Part shown: positions 16,626 through 25,694 of the stretch, in pieces
Numbering within the stretch: position 1 is the first letter of the stretch
Layout: every line of letters begins with the position of its first letter
Source: Nocardioides antri
GTDB lineage: Bacteria; Actinomycetota; Actinomycetes; Propionibacteriales; Nocardioidaceae
Assembly (NCBI RefSeq): GCF_008373765.1
Contig: NZ_VUJW01000009.1
Coordinates: forward strand, 1-64,000
Length of the DNA stretch: 64,000 nucleotides
Reading direction: 5' to 3'
The notes under the pieces: model-generated
The model's database searches: none
Told to the model about the DNA's origin: nothing
What the model saw: the letters and a program-made list of their open reading frames with translations, nothing else
Made by a program: the position numbers and the translations under genes

Positions 16626-18926
16626 CTAGGTGACTGTGGCCCGGCGCTCGGTGACCCAGCTCGCCACCTGCGAGCGGTTGTTGAAGCCGAGCTTCGACAA
16701 GATGTGCTCGACGTGCGTCTCCGCGGTGCGTTGCGCGATGACCAGCTCGTCCGCGATCTCGCGGTTCGTCATCCCACGGGCGACCAGCTCGGCGACCTGC
16801 TGCTCCCGCGGGGTCAGCGGGCTGGCGGGCGGAGCATCGAGCTGTTCGTCGTCCCAGCTCGTGAGGGCGTACTCGAGGACCTCCGTCAGCGTCATCTCGG
16901 CCCCGACCGTGAACTCCTCGGCGGCGGTGTCCCACCCGAGCCGCCCGGTGACCTCCGCGGTGTCGTTCTCGACCTGCGGCGCGAACGCGCCGTAGCGGCG
17001 GGGCGAGGTGCCCAACGACCGCCAGACGGTCGCGGCCGCCCCGAACAAGCGCGCCGAGCGGCGGTCGTGGAGGGTGCGCGCGGCCACGCCGGACAGCACG
17101 GTCAGGGCGAAGGCGATGATCGCGCGGTCACGCAGCTCCATCTGACGGCGCAGCACCACCTCGCACAGCTTGCGGGACTCGACGAGGTCTCCCGCGAGGT
17201 ACTCCGCCGCGCCGAGGGACCACAACGCCCAGCACCGCCAGAACCACTCGCCGCGCGCGGCGTACTCGTCGATGCACTCGCGCAGGACGGCGCGGCCACG
17301 GTCGAGGTCGCCGTTGAGCGCGAGCGCGATGCCGAAGTTGTAGGTCGACCACAGCTCACCGCCCAGGTCACCGAGCTCGTGGAGGCTCCGGGCCGCCCGG
17401 CCGAACAGGTCGACCGCGGTCGGCATGTCGTTGCCGATCAGGGCGTGGTAGGCCTCGACGTGCTGGCAGTACGCCGCCGCCAGGTCGTCGCCGTTCGCGG
17501 CCGCGAGCTGCTTGCCCTCCGCCAGCGCGACCTCGTAGGCGGGCTCGTCGCCCTGGACGATCGCGAGGAAGGCGTAGTTCCACATCAGCTTGGCCCGGCC
17601 GGGCGCGTTCGGCGCGGCGACCTCGAGGAGCTTGCTGATCTGGATGCGGCCCTCGGTGTTGAAACCGCGCAGCACCCAGTACTCCTTGAACGAGTGGGCC
17701 ATCTCCATGCCGATGGCGGCCTCCGCGGGGTCCTGGGCGCAGAAGTCCAGGGCGAGCCGGAGGTTGCTGTGCTCGCGGCCGAGGCGTTCGATCCACGCGG
17801 CCTGGTCGGGGCCGACCCACTCGGCGGCGAACTGCGCCGTGAGCCCGACGTAGAAGTCGCGGTGTCGCCGCTGCCAGTGGGACAGGTCGTCCGCGTCCCG
17901 CAACCGGTCCTGGCCGTACTGCCGCACCGTCTCGAGCATCCGGAAGCGGACGATGCCCGCCTGCTCGACCCGCAGCAGGATCGACTTGTCGATGAGGCCG
18001 TCGATGACGTCGAGGATCTCGTCCGTCTCGAGGCCGTCGCCGCTGCAGACGGCCTCCGCGGCGTCGAGGAAGACACTGCCAGCGAACACCGAGAGCCGCT
18101 TCCACAGCAGGCGCTCCTGCGCGCTGCACAGCTCGTAGCTCCAGTCGATGAGGCCGCGCAACGTCTCGTGCCGGGCCGGCCCGATCCGGCGGGGCCCCTT
18201 GAGGAGGGTGAACTGGCGGTCGAGCCGCTCGCACACCTGGCGGACAGACAGGGCACGGAGTCGCACCGCGGCCAGCTCGATCGCCAACGGCAGCCCGTCG
18301 AGCTGGTGGCAGAGGCGCACGACGTCCTCGGCATTCTCGGGGGTGATCGCGAAGTCGGGGACGACGGCCGTGGCCCGGTCGACGAACAGCCGGGCGGCGT
18401 CGTACTCCAGCAGGCGGCCGGTCGCCTCGCCCGGCTCCGGAATGCTCAGTGGCCGGACCGGCAGGATCCGCTCGCCCTCGACGCCGAGCGACTGCCGGCT
18501 GGTGGCGAGCACGACGAGGCCGGGACACGCCCTCACCAGGGTGTCGACGAGGGCGGCGCACTCCTCGACGAGGTGCTCGCAGTTGTCGAGGACCAGCAGC
18601 ACCGAGCGATCCCGGAGCTCGGACACCACGAGGTCGAGCGGTGACCGGGTGGAGCGGTCGGCGACGCCCACCGCCTCGGCCGCGGTGCTCGCCAGCAGCG
18701 CGCCTTCCCGCAGGTCGGCCAGCGTGACGAACAGGACGCCGTCGGCGAACTGGTCGGCGACGGCGGCAGCAACGCGGGAGGCGAGGCGGGTCTTGCCGAC
18801 ACCGCCCGGGCCGGTGAGGGTGACGATCGACGAGACGTCGATCAGCCTCCGGAGCTCTGCAGTCTCGGACTCGCGTCCGACGTACGTCGTCACCTCGACG
18901 GGCAGTGGCTCCGGCGTCGTCGTCAT
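16626..18926 (-). CDS. ATP-binding LuxR-family transcriptional regulator
   Basis: 766 residues. An NB-ARC-like ATPase occupies the N-terminal half: Walker A GPGGVGKT (39-46), Walker B VLLVLDNCEHL. TPR-like helices fill the centre (about 350-680). The C-terminus (about 700-766) is a LuxR DNA-binding domain, LTPREQQVAELVARGMTNREIADEL. Large ATPase-LuxR proteins are usually signal-responsive activators. It lies directly upstream of a motif-controlled secreted-protein gene on the same strand, which makes it a candidate regulator of the shared motif; that is inference. The start at 18926 was chosen for the GGGGG ribosome site and a normal N-terminus. Confidence 0.88.
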   Translation of the reverse strand: MTTTPEPLPVEVTTYVGRESETAELRRLIDVSSIVTLTGPGGVGKTRLASRVAAAVADQFADGVLFVTLADLREGALLASTAAEAVGVADRSTRSPLDLVVSELRDRSVLLVLDNCEHLVEECAALVDTLVRACPGLVVLATSRQSLGVEGERILPVRPLSIPEPGEATGRLLEYDAARLFVDRATAVVPDFAITPENAEDVVRLCHQLDGLPLAIELAAVRLRALSVRQVCERLDRQFTLLKGPRRIGPARHETLRGLIDWSYELCSAQERLLWKRLSVFAGSVFLDAAEAVCSGDGLETDEILDVIDGLIDKSILLRVEQAGIVRFRMLETVRQYGQDRLRDADDLSHWQRRHRDFYVGLTAQFAAEWVGPDQAAWIERLGREHSNLRLALDFCAQDPAEAAIGMEMAHSFKEYWVLRGFNTEGRIQISKLLEVAAPNAPGRAKLMWNYAFLAIVQGDEPAYEVALAEGKQLAAANGDDLAAAYCQHVEAYHALIGNDMPTAVDLFGRAARSLHELGDLGGELWSTYNFGIALALNGDLDRGRAVLRECIDEYAARGEWFWRCWALWSLGAAEYLAGDLVESRKLCEVVLRRQMELRDRAIIAFALTVLSGVAARTLHDRRSARLFGAAATVWRSLGTSPRRYGAFAPQVENDTAEVTGRLGWDTAAEEFTVGAEMTLTEVLEYALTSWDDEQLDAPPASPLTPREQQVAELVARGMTNREIADELVIAQRTAETHVEHILSKLGFNNRSQVASWVTERRATVT

Positions 18927-19123
18927 CGCGCCCCCATCGCCATACCGAGGTCCTCCCGACCCTACGTACGTCTCCCGGGCCGCGAGTTTACGCATTTACC
19001 CCGATGGCACATAGGGGCGTGCGATGAAACCCTCCGTCACAACGGGAGGTAGCGGCGCCGGCGGCGTCCGCTCGTACGCATCGCGGTGGCACCGGTCTCG
19101 GGTGCCGCCCTCAGGGGTGGGAA

Positions 19124-20374
19124 ATGATTGTGACGCTGCAGCCATCGGCACGAACCGGCACGCGAGTGGAGGCTCCACTCGGACAACGCTCGGGAAGCGG
19201 CGCGTTCGCGCTGCCGCCGGAGATCGCCCGGGTGGCGAGGTCCCTGACGGAGCCGCTCACCGACCAGATGACCGGGGTGATCCAGGACCGGATCTCCCCG
19301 TTCCGGAACCGCCATCGCGAGGACCTCCTGGCGATCCTCCAGGAACCGATCCGGGCAGGCATCACGAGCTTCATCGAGATCCTCGAGAACGGGCCCGGCC
19401 GGCGACCGGACATCGAGGCGCTGTTCCAGGACGTCGGCCGTCAGGAAGCGCTCCACGGCAACTCCCTGGAGAACCTGCGGGCGATCATGCTGATCGCCGC
19501 GCGCAGCTCGTGGCATGTCATCCATCGCCGGTGCCGCGAGCTGCAGGTGCCGGACGGGGTCCTCGGGCGGCTCGGGGACCTGCTCTTCGCCCACATCGAC
19601 AACCTCGAGCGGCAGATCTCGATCGGCTACCTCGGTGCCCAGAGCGAGCTGCAGCAGGACGCGGCACGTTGGCGCGGCCCGCTCATCGCCGCCCTGCTGT
19701 CGGGGGCGCAGTCGGCGAACCTCGAGGAGCTGGCAGCGTCGACCGGCTGGCGACTTCCCCAGTCGGTCCAGGTGATCGCCGTCGGCACGCCGGCGGGCGC
19801 CGACCTGCCGGACGTGGCAGGGCTGCCGGACACCGCGCTGGTCCAGGTGGACCAGCCGGTCACCACTGTGATCACCGCGGCCAGCCACGCCCAGGGCGTC
19901 CTGACACGGGTGCGGGCGGCGTTCGCCGGCCTGCCCGTCGCGGTGAGCTGGTCCGTTTCGGTCCACGACACCGCGGACGGCGCGCGATGGGCGTCCCGGG
20001 CGCTCGAGCTGCGCGAGCTCGGCGTGCTGCCGGCCGACCCGGTGCTGCAGTGCTCCGACCACGTCGCCACGCTGTGGCTGCACGCCGAGCCGTTGCTGCG
20101 GCAGCTGGTCATCGAGCGCCACCTGGCGCCGCTCATGCGAGAGCCGGAGCGGAGCCGGCAGGTGCTGTCCGAGACGCTGCTGCTCTACCTCGAGACCCAC
20201 GGCAGCGCGCCCGCGCTGGCCGAGCAGCTCGACGTCCACCCGCAGACGGTGCGCTACCGGCTGCGCCGCCTGCGCGAGATGTTCGGCGACCTCATCGACT
20301 CCTCCGAGTCACTCACGCTGCTGCTGGCACTGCGCTCGAGCCTCGCCCTGTGGCGTGCCGGCCACGAGGACTGA
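19124..20374 (+). CDS. PucR/CdaR-type transcriptional regulator
   Basis: 416 residues. The C-terminal 60 residues form the PucR helix-turn-helix, with LYLETHGSAPALAEQLDVHPQTVRYRLRRLREMFG. The central region resembles the GGDEF-like module that precedes it in the family, and the N-terminal 170 residues are helical and may sense a ligand. PucR proteins usually regulate catabolic or transport genes nearby. It is divergent from the LuxR regulator across a 197-bp gap in which I saw no clear operator. ATG 19124 follows GGGGTGGGAA. Confidence 0.82.
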   Translation: MIVTLQPSARTGTRVEAPLGQRSGSGAFALPPEIARVARSLTEPLTDQMTGVIQDRISPFRNRHREDLLAILQEPIRAGITSFIEILENGPGRRPDIEALFQDVGRQEALHGNSLENLRAIMLIAARSSWHVIHRRCRELQVPDGVLGRLGDLLFAHIDNLERQISIGYLGAQSELQQDAARWRGPLIAALLSGAQSANLEELAASTGWRLPQSVQVIAVGTPAGADLPDVAGLPDTALVQVDQPVTTVITAASHAQGVLTRVRAAFAGLPVAVSWSVSVHDTADGARWASRALELRELGVLPADPVLQCSDHVATLWLHAEPLLRQLVIERHLAPLMREPERSRQVLSETLLLYLETHGSAPALAEQLDVHPQTVRYRLRRLREMFGDLIDSSESLTLLLALRSSLALWRAGHED

Positions 20375-20400
20375 GGACCGAGACCGGATCGACCCTGCCG

Positions 20401-21336
20401 TCAGGCCGGTGCCCACCTTCGGAGCTTCTCGGGGTTCCGCACGGCCCAGATGCTCCTGATCCGGCCATGCGCGCCTTCGAACGCCAGCACCGTCTCGACG
20501 ACGTCGTCCCGCTGCACGACGAGACCGGGCAGTCCGTTCACCCGCCGTTCCCGGATCGTCATCCCAGGCTCCCTCGCGGCGATCTCGACGAGCGTCTGCG
20601 CCACCAGCGGGGCTCCCTCGATCGGGACGAGCATCGCGCTGACGAGCCCGCCACCGTCGGCGACGGCGGTGACGTCCGGGTCGAGGATGCTCACGAGGGC
20701 CGGGACGTCCCTGTCCTCCCATGCCTGCTTGAACCTGCTGACGGTCTCGGCCAGCTGCGGGCCCGGTGTCCGCTGAGCGTGGACCGAGGCGACCCGACGG
20801 CGGGCCGAGGAGGCCAGCTGTCGACAAGCCCCGGGCGTCCGGCCGACGATCTCGGCGACGTCGGCGAACGGGTAGCCGAACACGTCGTGGAGCACGAACG
20901 CGACCCGCTCGGCCGGCGTCATCGACTCGAGCACCACCAGGAAGGCCATGGTGATCGACTCGTCGAGCGTGACCCGGTCGACCGGGTCCTCGGGCGCGCT
21001 GCCAGGTCGGCCGCTGACCCATGCCGCGCGGTCGGGGAGTGGTTCGGGGATCCACTCGCCGACGTAGCTCTCCCGTCGGGCGCGAGCCGACCGTAGCAGG
21101 TCGAGACAGATCCGGCTGGCGACCTTGGTCATCCAGGCCCCGGGAGACTCCACGGCATCGCGCTGGCCGGGCGACATGGCGTACCAGCGGGCGTAGGTCT
21201 CCTGGACCACGTCCTCGGCATCGGCGAACGAGCCCAGCAGCCGGTAGGCGAGGTTGATCAGGTGGCGCCGCTCACCCACGAGCGCGGTCAGGCTCCCGTC
21301 GGGCGGGTGCTCCTCCGGACTGGGTGCGGTGGTCAT
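20401..21336 (-). CDS. ECF41-type RNA polymerase sigma factor
   Basis: 311 residues: sigma region 2 (about 25-95, DAEDVVQETYARWY), region 4 (about 125-180) and a SnoaL-like C-terminal extension that in ECF41 replaces an anti-sigma factor. The group signatures are present: WIPEP in the linker, DGGG in the extension and NPEKL near the end. In described ECF41 members the extension controls activity and the sigma factor drives itself and a neighbouring oxidoreductase-type gene. Here the divergent wrbA-like gene fits that role. ATG 21336. Confidence 0.9.
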   Translation of the reverse strand: MTTAPSPEEHPPDGSLTALVGERRHLINLAYRLLGSFADAEDVVQETYARWYAMSPGQRDAVESPGAWMTKVASRICLDLLRSARARRESYVGEWIPEPLPDRAAWVSGRPGSAPEDPVDRVTLDESITMAFLVVLESMTPAERVAFVLHDVFGYPFADVAEIVGRTPGACRQLASSARRRVASVHAQRTPGPQLAETVSRFKQAWEDRDVPALVSILDPDVTAVADGGGLVSAMLVPIEGAPLVAQTLVEIAAREPGMTIRERRVNGLPGLVVQRDDVVETVLAFEGAHGRIRSIWAVRNPEKLRRWAPA

Positions 21337-21406
21337 CTTGTCGGCAGCTCCTCGGTCTCATCTTCTCGATCTTGCCGCACCTCTCCGACGAGGTAGACCG
21401 CCGAGA

Positions 21407-21446
21407 TGTGAGGCGCGCGCCTCACACTCCCGGGGGCTGCGTCGTC
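21407..21446 (+). promoter_or_regulatory. Candidate ECF41 promoter with overlapping 20-bp palindrome
   Basis: A perfect palindrome, half-site TGTGAGGCGC, spans 21407-21426. Its right edge CCTCACA resembles the ECF41 -35 element TGTCACA, and CGTC, the ECF41 -10, follows after 16 bases at 21443-21446. The wrbA-like ATG is 40 bp further on. The palindrome could be a separate repressor site or could give divergent -35 elements. Confidence 0.55.
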
Positions 21447-21486
21447 GTACCTGCAAACCGGAGACGTGGAGAGGAAGGAAGCGACC

Positions 21487-22095
21487 ATGGAGCAAGTGAA
21501 GGCCGCGATCATCTACTACAGCGCCACCGGGACGGTGCACGCACTGGCGGAGGCCGCCGCAAAGGGCGCCGAGAAGGCAGGTGCGGAGGTGCGCCTGCGC
21601 CGGGTTCCCGAGCTGGCCCCCGAGGCCGCGATCAGCTCGAACCCGGCGTGGGAGCAGCACCGCCGGGACACCGCCGACATCCCCGAGGCGGCCCTCGAGG
21701 ACCTGGCCTGGGCCGACGTCTTGCTGTTCGGAACCCCCACCCGATTCGGCACACCCTCCAGCCAGCTCAAGGCGTTCATCGACAGCACCGGTCCCCTGTG
21801 GCAGGAGGGCAGGCTCGCCGACAAGGTCTGCTCGGCCTTCACGGCATCGAACACCGCGCACGGCGGGCAGGAGAGCACGCTCCTCGGGCTGGCCAACGTG
21901 TTCTACCACTGGGGCGGCATCCTCGTCCCACCCGGCTACGCCGACCCCGTCCAGCTCCGGTCCGGCAATCCGTACGGCGCCTCCCACGTCTCCGGCGACG
22001 GCCCCCCGGACGAGGTCGCCCTGGAGGCGGCGGCGTTCCAGGCCCGGCGCGCCGTCGACATCGCTGCGGCGCTCATCGTCGGACGTGCGGCCTGA
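21487..22095 (+). CDS. WrbA-type NAD(P)H:quinone oxidoreductase
   Basis: 202 residues with a flavodoxin fold. The FMN phosphate loop is YYSATGTVHALA (about 11-22), GTPTRFG binds the isoalloxazine, and NTAHGGQEST is the WrbA signature. It reduces quinones by two electrons with NAD(P)H, avoiding semiquinones. It is divergent from the ECF41 gene and probably its target. The ATG at 21487 follows GGAAGGAAG. A strong terminator lies 16 bp downstream. Confidence 0.9.
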   Translation: MEQVKAAIIYYSATGTVHALAEAAAKGAEKAGAEVRLRRVPELAPEAAISSNPAWEQHRRDTADIPEAALEDLAWADVLLFGTPTRFGTPSSQLKAFIDSTGPLWQEGRLADKVCSAFTASNTAHGGQESTLLGLANVFYHWGGILVPPGYADPVQLRSGNPYGASHVSGDGPPDEVALEAAAFQARRAVDIAAALIVGRAA

Positions 22096-22110
22096 CCCCT
22101 GCGACAAAGC

Positions 22111-22152
22111 AGAAGGGCCCCTGACCTGGCGATGCAGGTCAGGGGCCCTTCT
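22111..22152. terminator. Bidirectional terminator between wrbA and tRNA-Asn
   Basis: AGAAGGGCCCCTGACCTG (22111-22128) pairs perfectly with 22135-22152 around a 6-base loop, an 18-bp stem with short A and T tracts at its edges. It can end both the plus-strand wrbA transcript and the minus-strand tRNA transcript. Confidence 0.9.
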
Positions 22153-22157
22153 CTCTG

Positions 22158-22230
22158 CTCCCCCGGTTGGACTCGAACCAACAACCCTCCGGTTAACAGC
22201 CGAATGCTCTGCCAGTTGAGCTACAGGGGA
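22158..22230 (-). tRNA. tRNA-Asn (GTT)
   Basis: 73-nt cloverleaf on the minus strand. Acceptor stem TCCCCTG with CGGGGGA, D arm AGCTCAACTGGCAGAGC, anticodon loop CTGTTAA with GTT at 22197-22195, and T arm TTGGTTCGAGTCCAA. The discriminator base is G. CCA is not encoded. Confidence 0.97.
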
Positions 22231-22304
22231 TCAGCGCCCGGCACTGCCGGACAGCCCGCACAGGTTAGCAAGTTCGGCGGGCACCGATGAAATCGGTATC
22301 GCGG

Positions 22305-22775
22305 CTACTCCCCCACGTCGCCGCGTGCCGTGGCGAGGGCGTCGTCGACGACCGCGGCCACCGCGGGATCGGCCGGGTCGAGGCCCGCGTCGTAGTCCAC
22401 GAACCAGGCGATCGGGCCGTGCTTCCCGGGGGCCCGGCGGCCCAGGACGCGGACGCCGAGCCGGTCGCGGACGAGGACGTGGCGCTGCACCACGATGCTG
22501 GCGGTGACCCGCTCGCGGATCAGGGAGAGCAGCCGGTCGGGCTCGTCGAGCGCGAGCAGGTGCTCCGGCGTGGCCTCGCCGAAGGTGCCGACCTCGACGA
22601 CGCGGAGCACCCGCTCCTCGGTGTCCCACTCGGCGGTCGCGATCTCCTCCCACGGCAGCCGCGACGGCTCGCGTTCGGGCAGGAAGAGGGCGTCGCGCGA
22701 CCCGCCCACCTCGGCGCCGGTCGTCGTGGTCGCCCGGGCGAGCAGCCGCTCGCCGCGCGAGAGCCGGGACCTCAC
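22305..22775 (-). CDS. Conserved hypothetical protein coupled to dnaG
   Basis: 156 residues, no signal peptide or membrane span. The GTG start overlaps the dnaG stop as GTGA, so it is translated with primase. The sequence has a strand-rich N-terminal half (ATTTTGAEVGGSRDALFLPE and WEEIATAEWDTEERVLRV), resembling PH-like small actinobacterial proteins, and an acidic, alanine-rich C-terminal helix. No catalytic motif was recognised and I do not assign a function. Confidence 0.7.
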   Translation of the reverse strand: MRSRLSRGERLLARATTTTGAEVGGSRDALFLPEREPSRLPWEEIATAEWDTEERVLRVVEVGTFGEATPEHLLALDEPDRLLSLIRERVTASIVVQRHVLVRDRLGVRVLGRRAPGKHGPIAWFVDYDAGLDPADPAVAAVVDDALATARGDVGE

Positions 22776-24640
22776 GAGCCGATGATCCGGTCGCGGAGGG
22801 TACGACGGTGCTGCTCGAGCGCGGCGAGCTCGCCGAACATCTTGTTGTAGTCCGTCGGGTGCTCGACCGGGTTGGTGCGCTGGAGCCGGGACTTCAGCTC
22901 CGCGATCCGGCGCAGCGTCGTGAGCTCGAGCAGGCGGAACACGTGGTGCGCGACGTAGGACGCGTCCGGCTCCCTCGCAGTGAGGATCGGCTCGACCGCG
23001 AGCGCGCTCACCGCCGATGTCACCTGCGGGTCCGTGGCCGCCTCGCGGATCTTGCTCACCCAGCTCGGGTCGCCGTCGCCGGCAGCGGGGCCGCCGGCCT
23101 TCTCCACGAGTGCCCAGACACCGCGGTAGGTCGGATGGGTGAAGTCGTTGGTCCCGATGTCGGCGGTCGTGCGGCCGATCGCGATCGGGTGCTGGAGGAC
23201 CAGCTTGAGCGTCTCGCGCTCGATCCCGAACCGCGGGTCCCGCAGGTCCGGCAGGTCCGCTCGCGCAGGTCGGGGCGGCTCCTCCGGCGCGGAGCCCCGG
23301 GGGTCGGTCCGGGGACCGCGAGCGACGGCGCGACGGACCTCGGTCCGCGCCTCCTCTGGGTCGACGCCGACCAGGCCGGCGAGCTCGCGGGCGAAGGCGT
23401 CGACCTTCGACCGGTCCCGCACGCTGGCGACCAGCCGGGAGGCCTCCCGCAGCGCGTCCACGCGGCTGTCGGCTCGGTCCAGGTCGTAGCGACCGACGAC
23501 GTTGGCGAGCACGAACCGGTAGAGCGGCTGCCGGGTCGCGATCAGCTCGCGCACCGCTGCGTCGCCGCCCTTCATCCGCAGGTCGCAGGGGTCCATGCCC
23601 TCGGGCGCGACCGCGACATAGGTCTGGGCGACGTACTGGTGGTCGCCGTGGAAGACCTTGAGCGCCGCCTTCTGCCCCGCTGCGTCGCCGTCGAAGGTGA
23701 AGATCACCTCGCCGCGGAACTCCTCGTGGTCGGCGAGCAGGCGGCGCAGCACCTTCGCGTGCTCGTCGCCGAAGGCGGTGCCGCAGGTCGCGACCGCGGT
23801 GGTGACGCCGGCGAGGTGGCAGGCCATCACGTCGGTGTAGCCCTCGACGATCACCGCCTGGGACGTGCGCGCCATGTCGCGGCGGGCGAGGTCGACGCCG
23901 TAGAGGACCTGGCTCTTCTTGTAGATCGGTGTCTCGGGGGTGTTGAGGTACTTCGCCTCGATCTTGTCGTCCTCGAAGATCCGGCGGGCACCGAAGCCGA
24001 TGGTGTCGCTGTTGGTCTCGCGGATCGGCCACAGCAGCCGGCCCCGGAACCGGTCGTAGGGACCGCGACCGACCGCCACCAGACCTGCGGCCACCGCCTC
24101 GTCCAGCGAGAACTTCCGGTCGCGGAGGTGGTGCCAGAGCGCCTCGCCGTCCCGCGGCGCGAACCCGACGCCGAAGTGCGCCGCTGCTGCCTGGTCGAAG
24201 CCCCGCTCGGACAGGAACTGCCGCGCCTGGAGCGCCTCCGGAGTGGCGAGCTGGCCGGCGTAGAACTCCTGCGCGACAGCGTGCGCCTCGATCAGCCGCC
24301 GGCGCTGCGGACCCTTGGGGCGGTCGTCCGGTCCGCCCTCCTCGCGACGCAGGTCGACGCCGTACTTGTCCGCCAGCCGCTCCACCGCCTCGACGAACGT
24401 CAGGCCGTCGATCTTCATGAGGAAGGAGATGACGTCGCCACCCTCTCCGCAGCCGAAGCAGTGCCAGCCCCGCTCGGGCCGGACGGTGAACGACGGCGTC
24501 TTCTCGTCGTGGAAGGGGCACAGCCCCTTGAGCGACCCGCCCCCCGCGTTGCGGAGGGTGACGTACGACGACACGACCTCCTCGATCCGGGCCTTCTCAC
24601 GGACGGTCGCGATGTCGTCGTCGCGAATCCGGCCGGCCAT
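22772..24640 (-). CDS. dnaG: DNA primase
   Basis: 622 residues, full length for the family. CHC2 zinc ribbon at 41-64 (CPFHDEK, CFGCGEGGD), a catalytic core with the TOPRIM domain (VIVEGYTDVMA, FTFDGDAAGQKA), and a C-terminal helical DnaB-binding domain. It makes RNA primers for replication. The ATG at 24640 was preferred over the upstream codon because MAGRIRDDDI is the usual actinobacterial N-terminus; the ribosome site is weak. It is followed by an overlapping small gene. Confidence 0.97.
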   Translation of the reverse strand: MAGRIRDDDIATVREKARIEEVVSSYVTLRNAGGGSLKGLCPFHDEKTPSFTVRPERGWHCFGCGEGGDVISFLMKIDGLTFVEAVERLADKYGVDLRREEGGPDDRPKGPQRRRLIEAHAVAQEFYAGQLATPEALQARQFLSERGFDQAAAAHFGVGFAPRDGEALWHHLRDRKFSLDEAVAAGLVAVGRGPYDRFRGRLLWPIRETNSDTIGFGARRIFEDDKIEAKYLNTPETPIYKKSQVLYGVDLARRDMARTSQAVIVEGYTDVMACHLAGVTTAVATCGTAFGDEHAKVLRRLLADHEEFRGEVIFTFDGDAAGQKAALKVFHGDHQYVAQTYVAVAPEGMDPCDLRMKGGDAAVRELIATRQPLYRFVLANVVGRYDLDRADSRVDALREASRLVASVRDRSKVDAFARELAGLVGVDPEEARTEVRRAVARGPRTDPRGSAPEEPPRPARADLPDLRDPRFGIERETLKLVLQHPIAIGRTTADIGTNDFTHPTYRGVWALVEKAGGPAAGDGDPSWVSKIREAATDPQVTSAVSALAVEPILTAREPDASYVAHHVFRLLELTTLRRIAELKSRLQRTNPVEHPTDYNKMFGELAALEQHRRTLRDRIIGS

Positions 24641-24710
24641 GTCGGCGATCCTACGAGCAGTTGCCGACCGCGGTGCGGCCCGCTCCACATCCCCACCGCA
24701 GGGAGGTGGC

Positions 24711-25649
24711 TCAGTACGCCCCGGACATCACGTTGACGAGCGGCTCGCCTGCATCGAACCGGTGCAGCTGCTCGCGGACCAGACGGTAGGCACGCGGCCA
24801 CATCGCGCTGCTGGCGCCTCCGACATGGGGCGAGACCAGCAGGTTCGGGGCGTCCCACAACGGGCTGTCGGGCGGTAGCGGCTCGGGGTCTACGACGTCG
24901 ACGGCGGCAGCGATCCGGCCCGACCGCAGAGCGGCGACGAGGTCGTCGGTGACCACGACCTGGCCGCGGGCCACGTTGACCAGCAGTGCGCCGTCCTTCA
25001 TCCGGGAGAGGAAGTCGGCGTCGACGAGGCCGCGTGTCTCCGCCGTGAGCGGCACGATCACCACGACCACGTCGGCGTCGGGAAGCAGGTCGGGCAGCGC
25101 CGAGACCGGGTGGACGCCGGGACGCGCCGACCGTGCGACCCGCACCACCTCCACCTCGAACGGCAGCAGCCGTGCCTCGATCGCCGCGCCGACCGCGCCG
25201 TGTCCGACGATCAGTACTCGCCGGTCGGCCAGGGCCGGCCGCACCTCGGGCCTCCACTCGCGCCGGTCCTGGGCGCGGACGAAGCCGGGGACACCCCGGA
25301 GCGAGGAGAGGATCAGCGCGAGCGCCAGCTCGGCAGTGGAGGTGTCGTGGATGCCGCGGCCGTTGCAGAGGGTCACGCCGGCCGGCACGCGGTCGCGGAG
25401 GTTGTCGACACCGGCGGTCAGCGTCTGCACCACCTGGAGGCTGCCCATCCGGTCCAGCACCTCGGCCACCCGCGGTCCGACCTGGTAGGGCGGCACGTAG
25501 AACGCCACCTCGCCCACGGTGGGCGGGACGGCGACGGTGGGGTCCACCACCTCGCACCGCAGGCCGGACGGGACGTTGCCGAGCAGGTCGGCCTCGAACG
25601 GCAGCCAGACCAGCGGGGACGTGTCGTCGTCCGGGTTCGCCGCGCTCAC
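24711..25649 (-). CDS. D-isomer-specific 2-hydroxyacid dehydrogenase
   Basis: 312 residues. The Rossmann motif is VGHGAVGAAIEARL (about 150-165). The NARG-type segment LVNVARGQVVV supplies the substrate-binding arginine, DVVDPEPLPPDSPLW the glutamate region and SPHVGG the catalytic histidine. It resembles hydroxypyruvate or phosphoglycerate dehydrogenase-like proteins but lacks the ACT domain of SerA, so the substrate is open. GTG start 45 bp from the divergent dgt gene. Confidence 0.88.
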   Translation of the reverse strand: MSAANPDDDTSPLVWLPFEADLLGNVPSGLRCEVVDPTVAVPPTVGEVAFYVPPYQVGPRVAEVLDRMGSLQVVQTLTAGVDNLRDRVPAGVTLCNGRGIHDTSTAELALALILSSLRGVPGFVRAQDRREWRPEVRPALADRRVLIVGHGAVGAAIEARLLPFEVEVVRVARSARPGVHPVSALPDLLPDADVVVVIVPLTAETRGLVDADFLSRMKDGALLVNVARGQVVVTDDLVAALRSGRIAAAVDVVDPEPLPPDSPLWDAPNLLVSPHVGGASSAMWPRAYRLVREQLHRFDAGEPLVNVMSGAY

Positions 25650-25694
25650 GGCTGGCGAGTCTAGGCCCGCCCCGGGACCGGTAGTGTCCGGCCG

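Noticed and set aside
18980-19020. Fifth copy of the shared motif upstream of the LuxR regulator
   Set aside because: GTTTACGCATTTACC has some similarity but neither half-site nor the six-base spacing matches.
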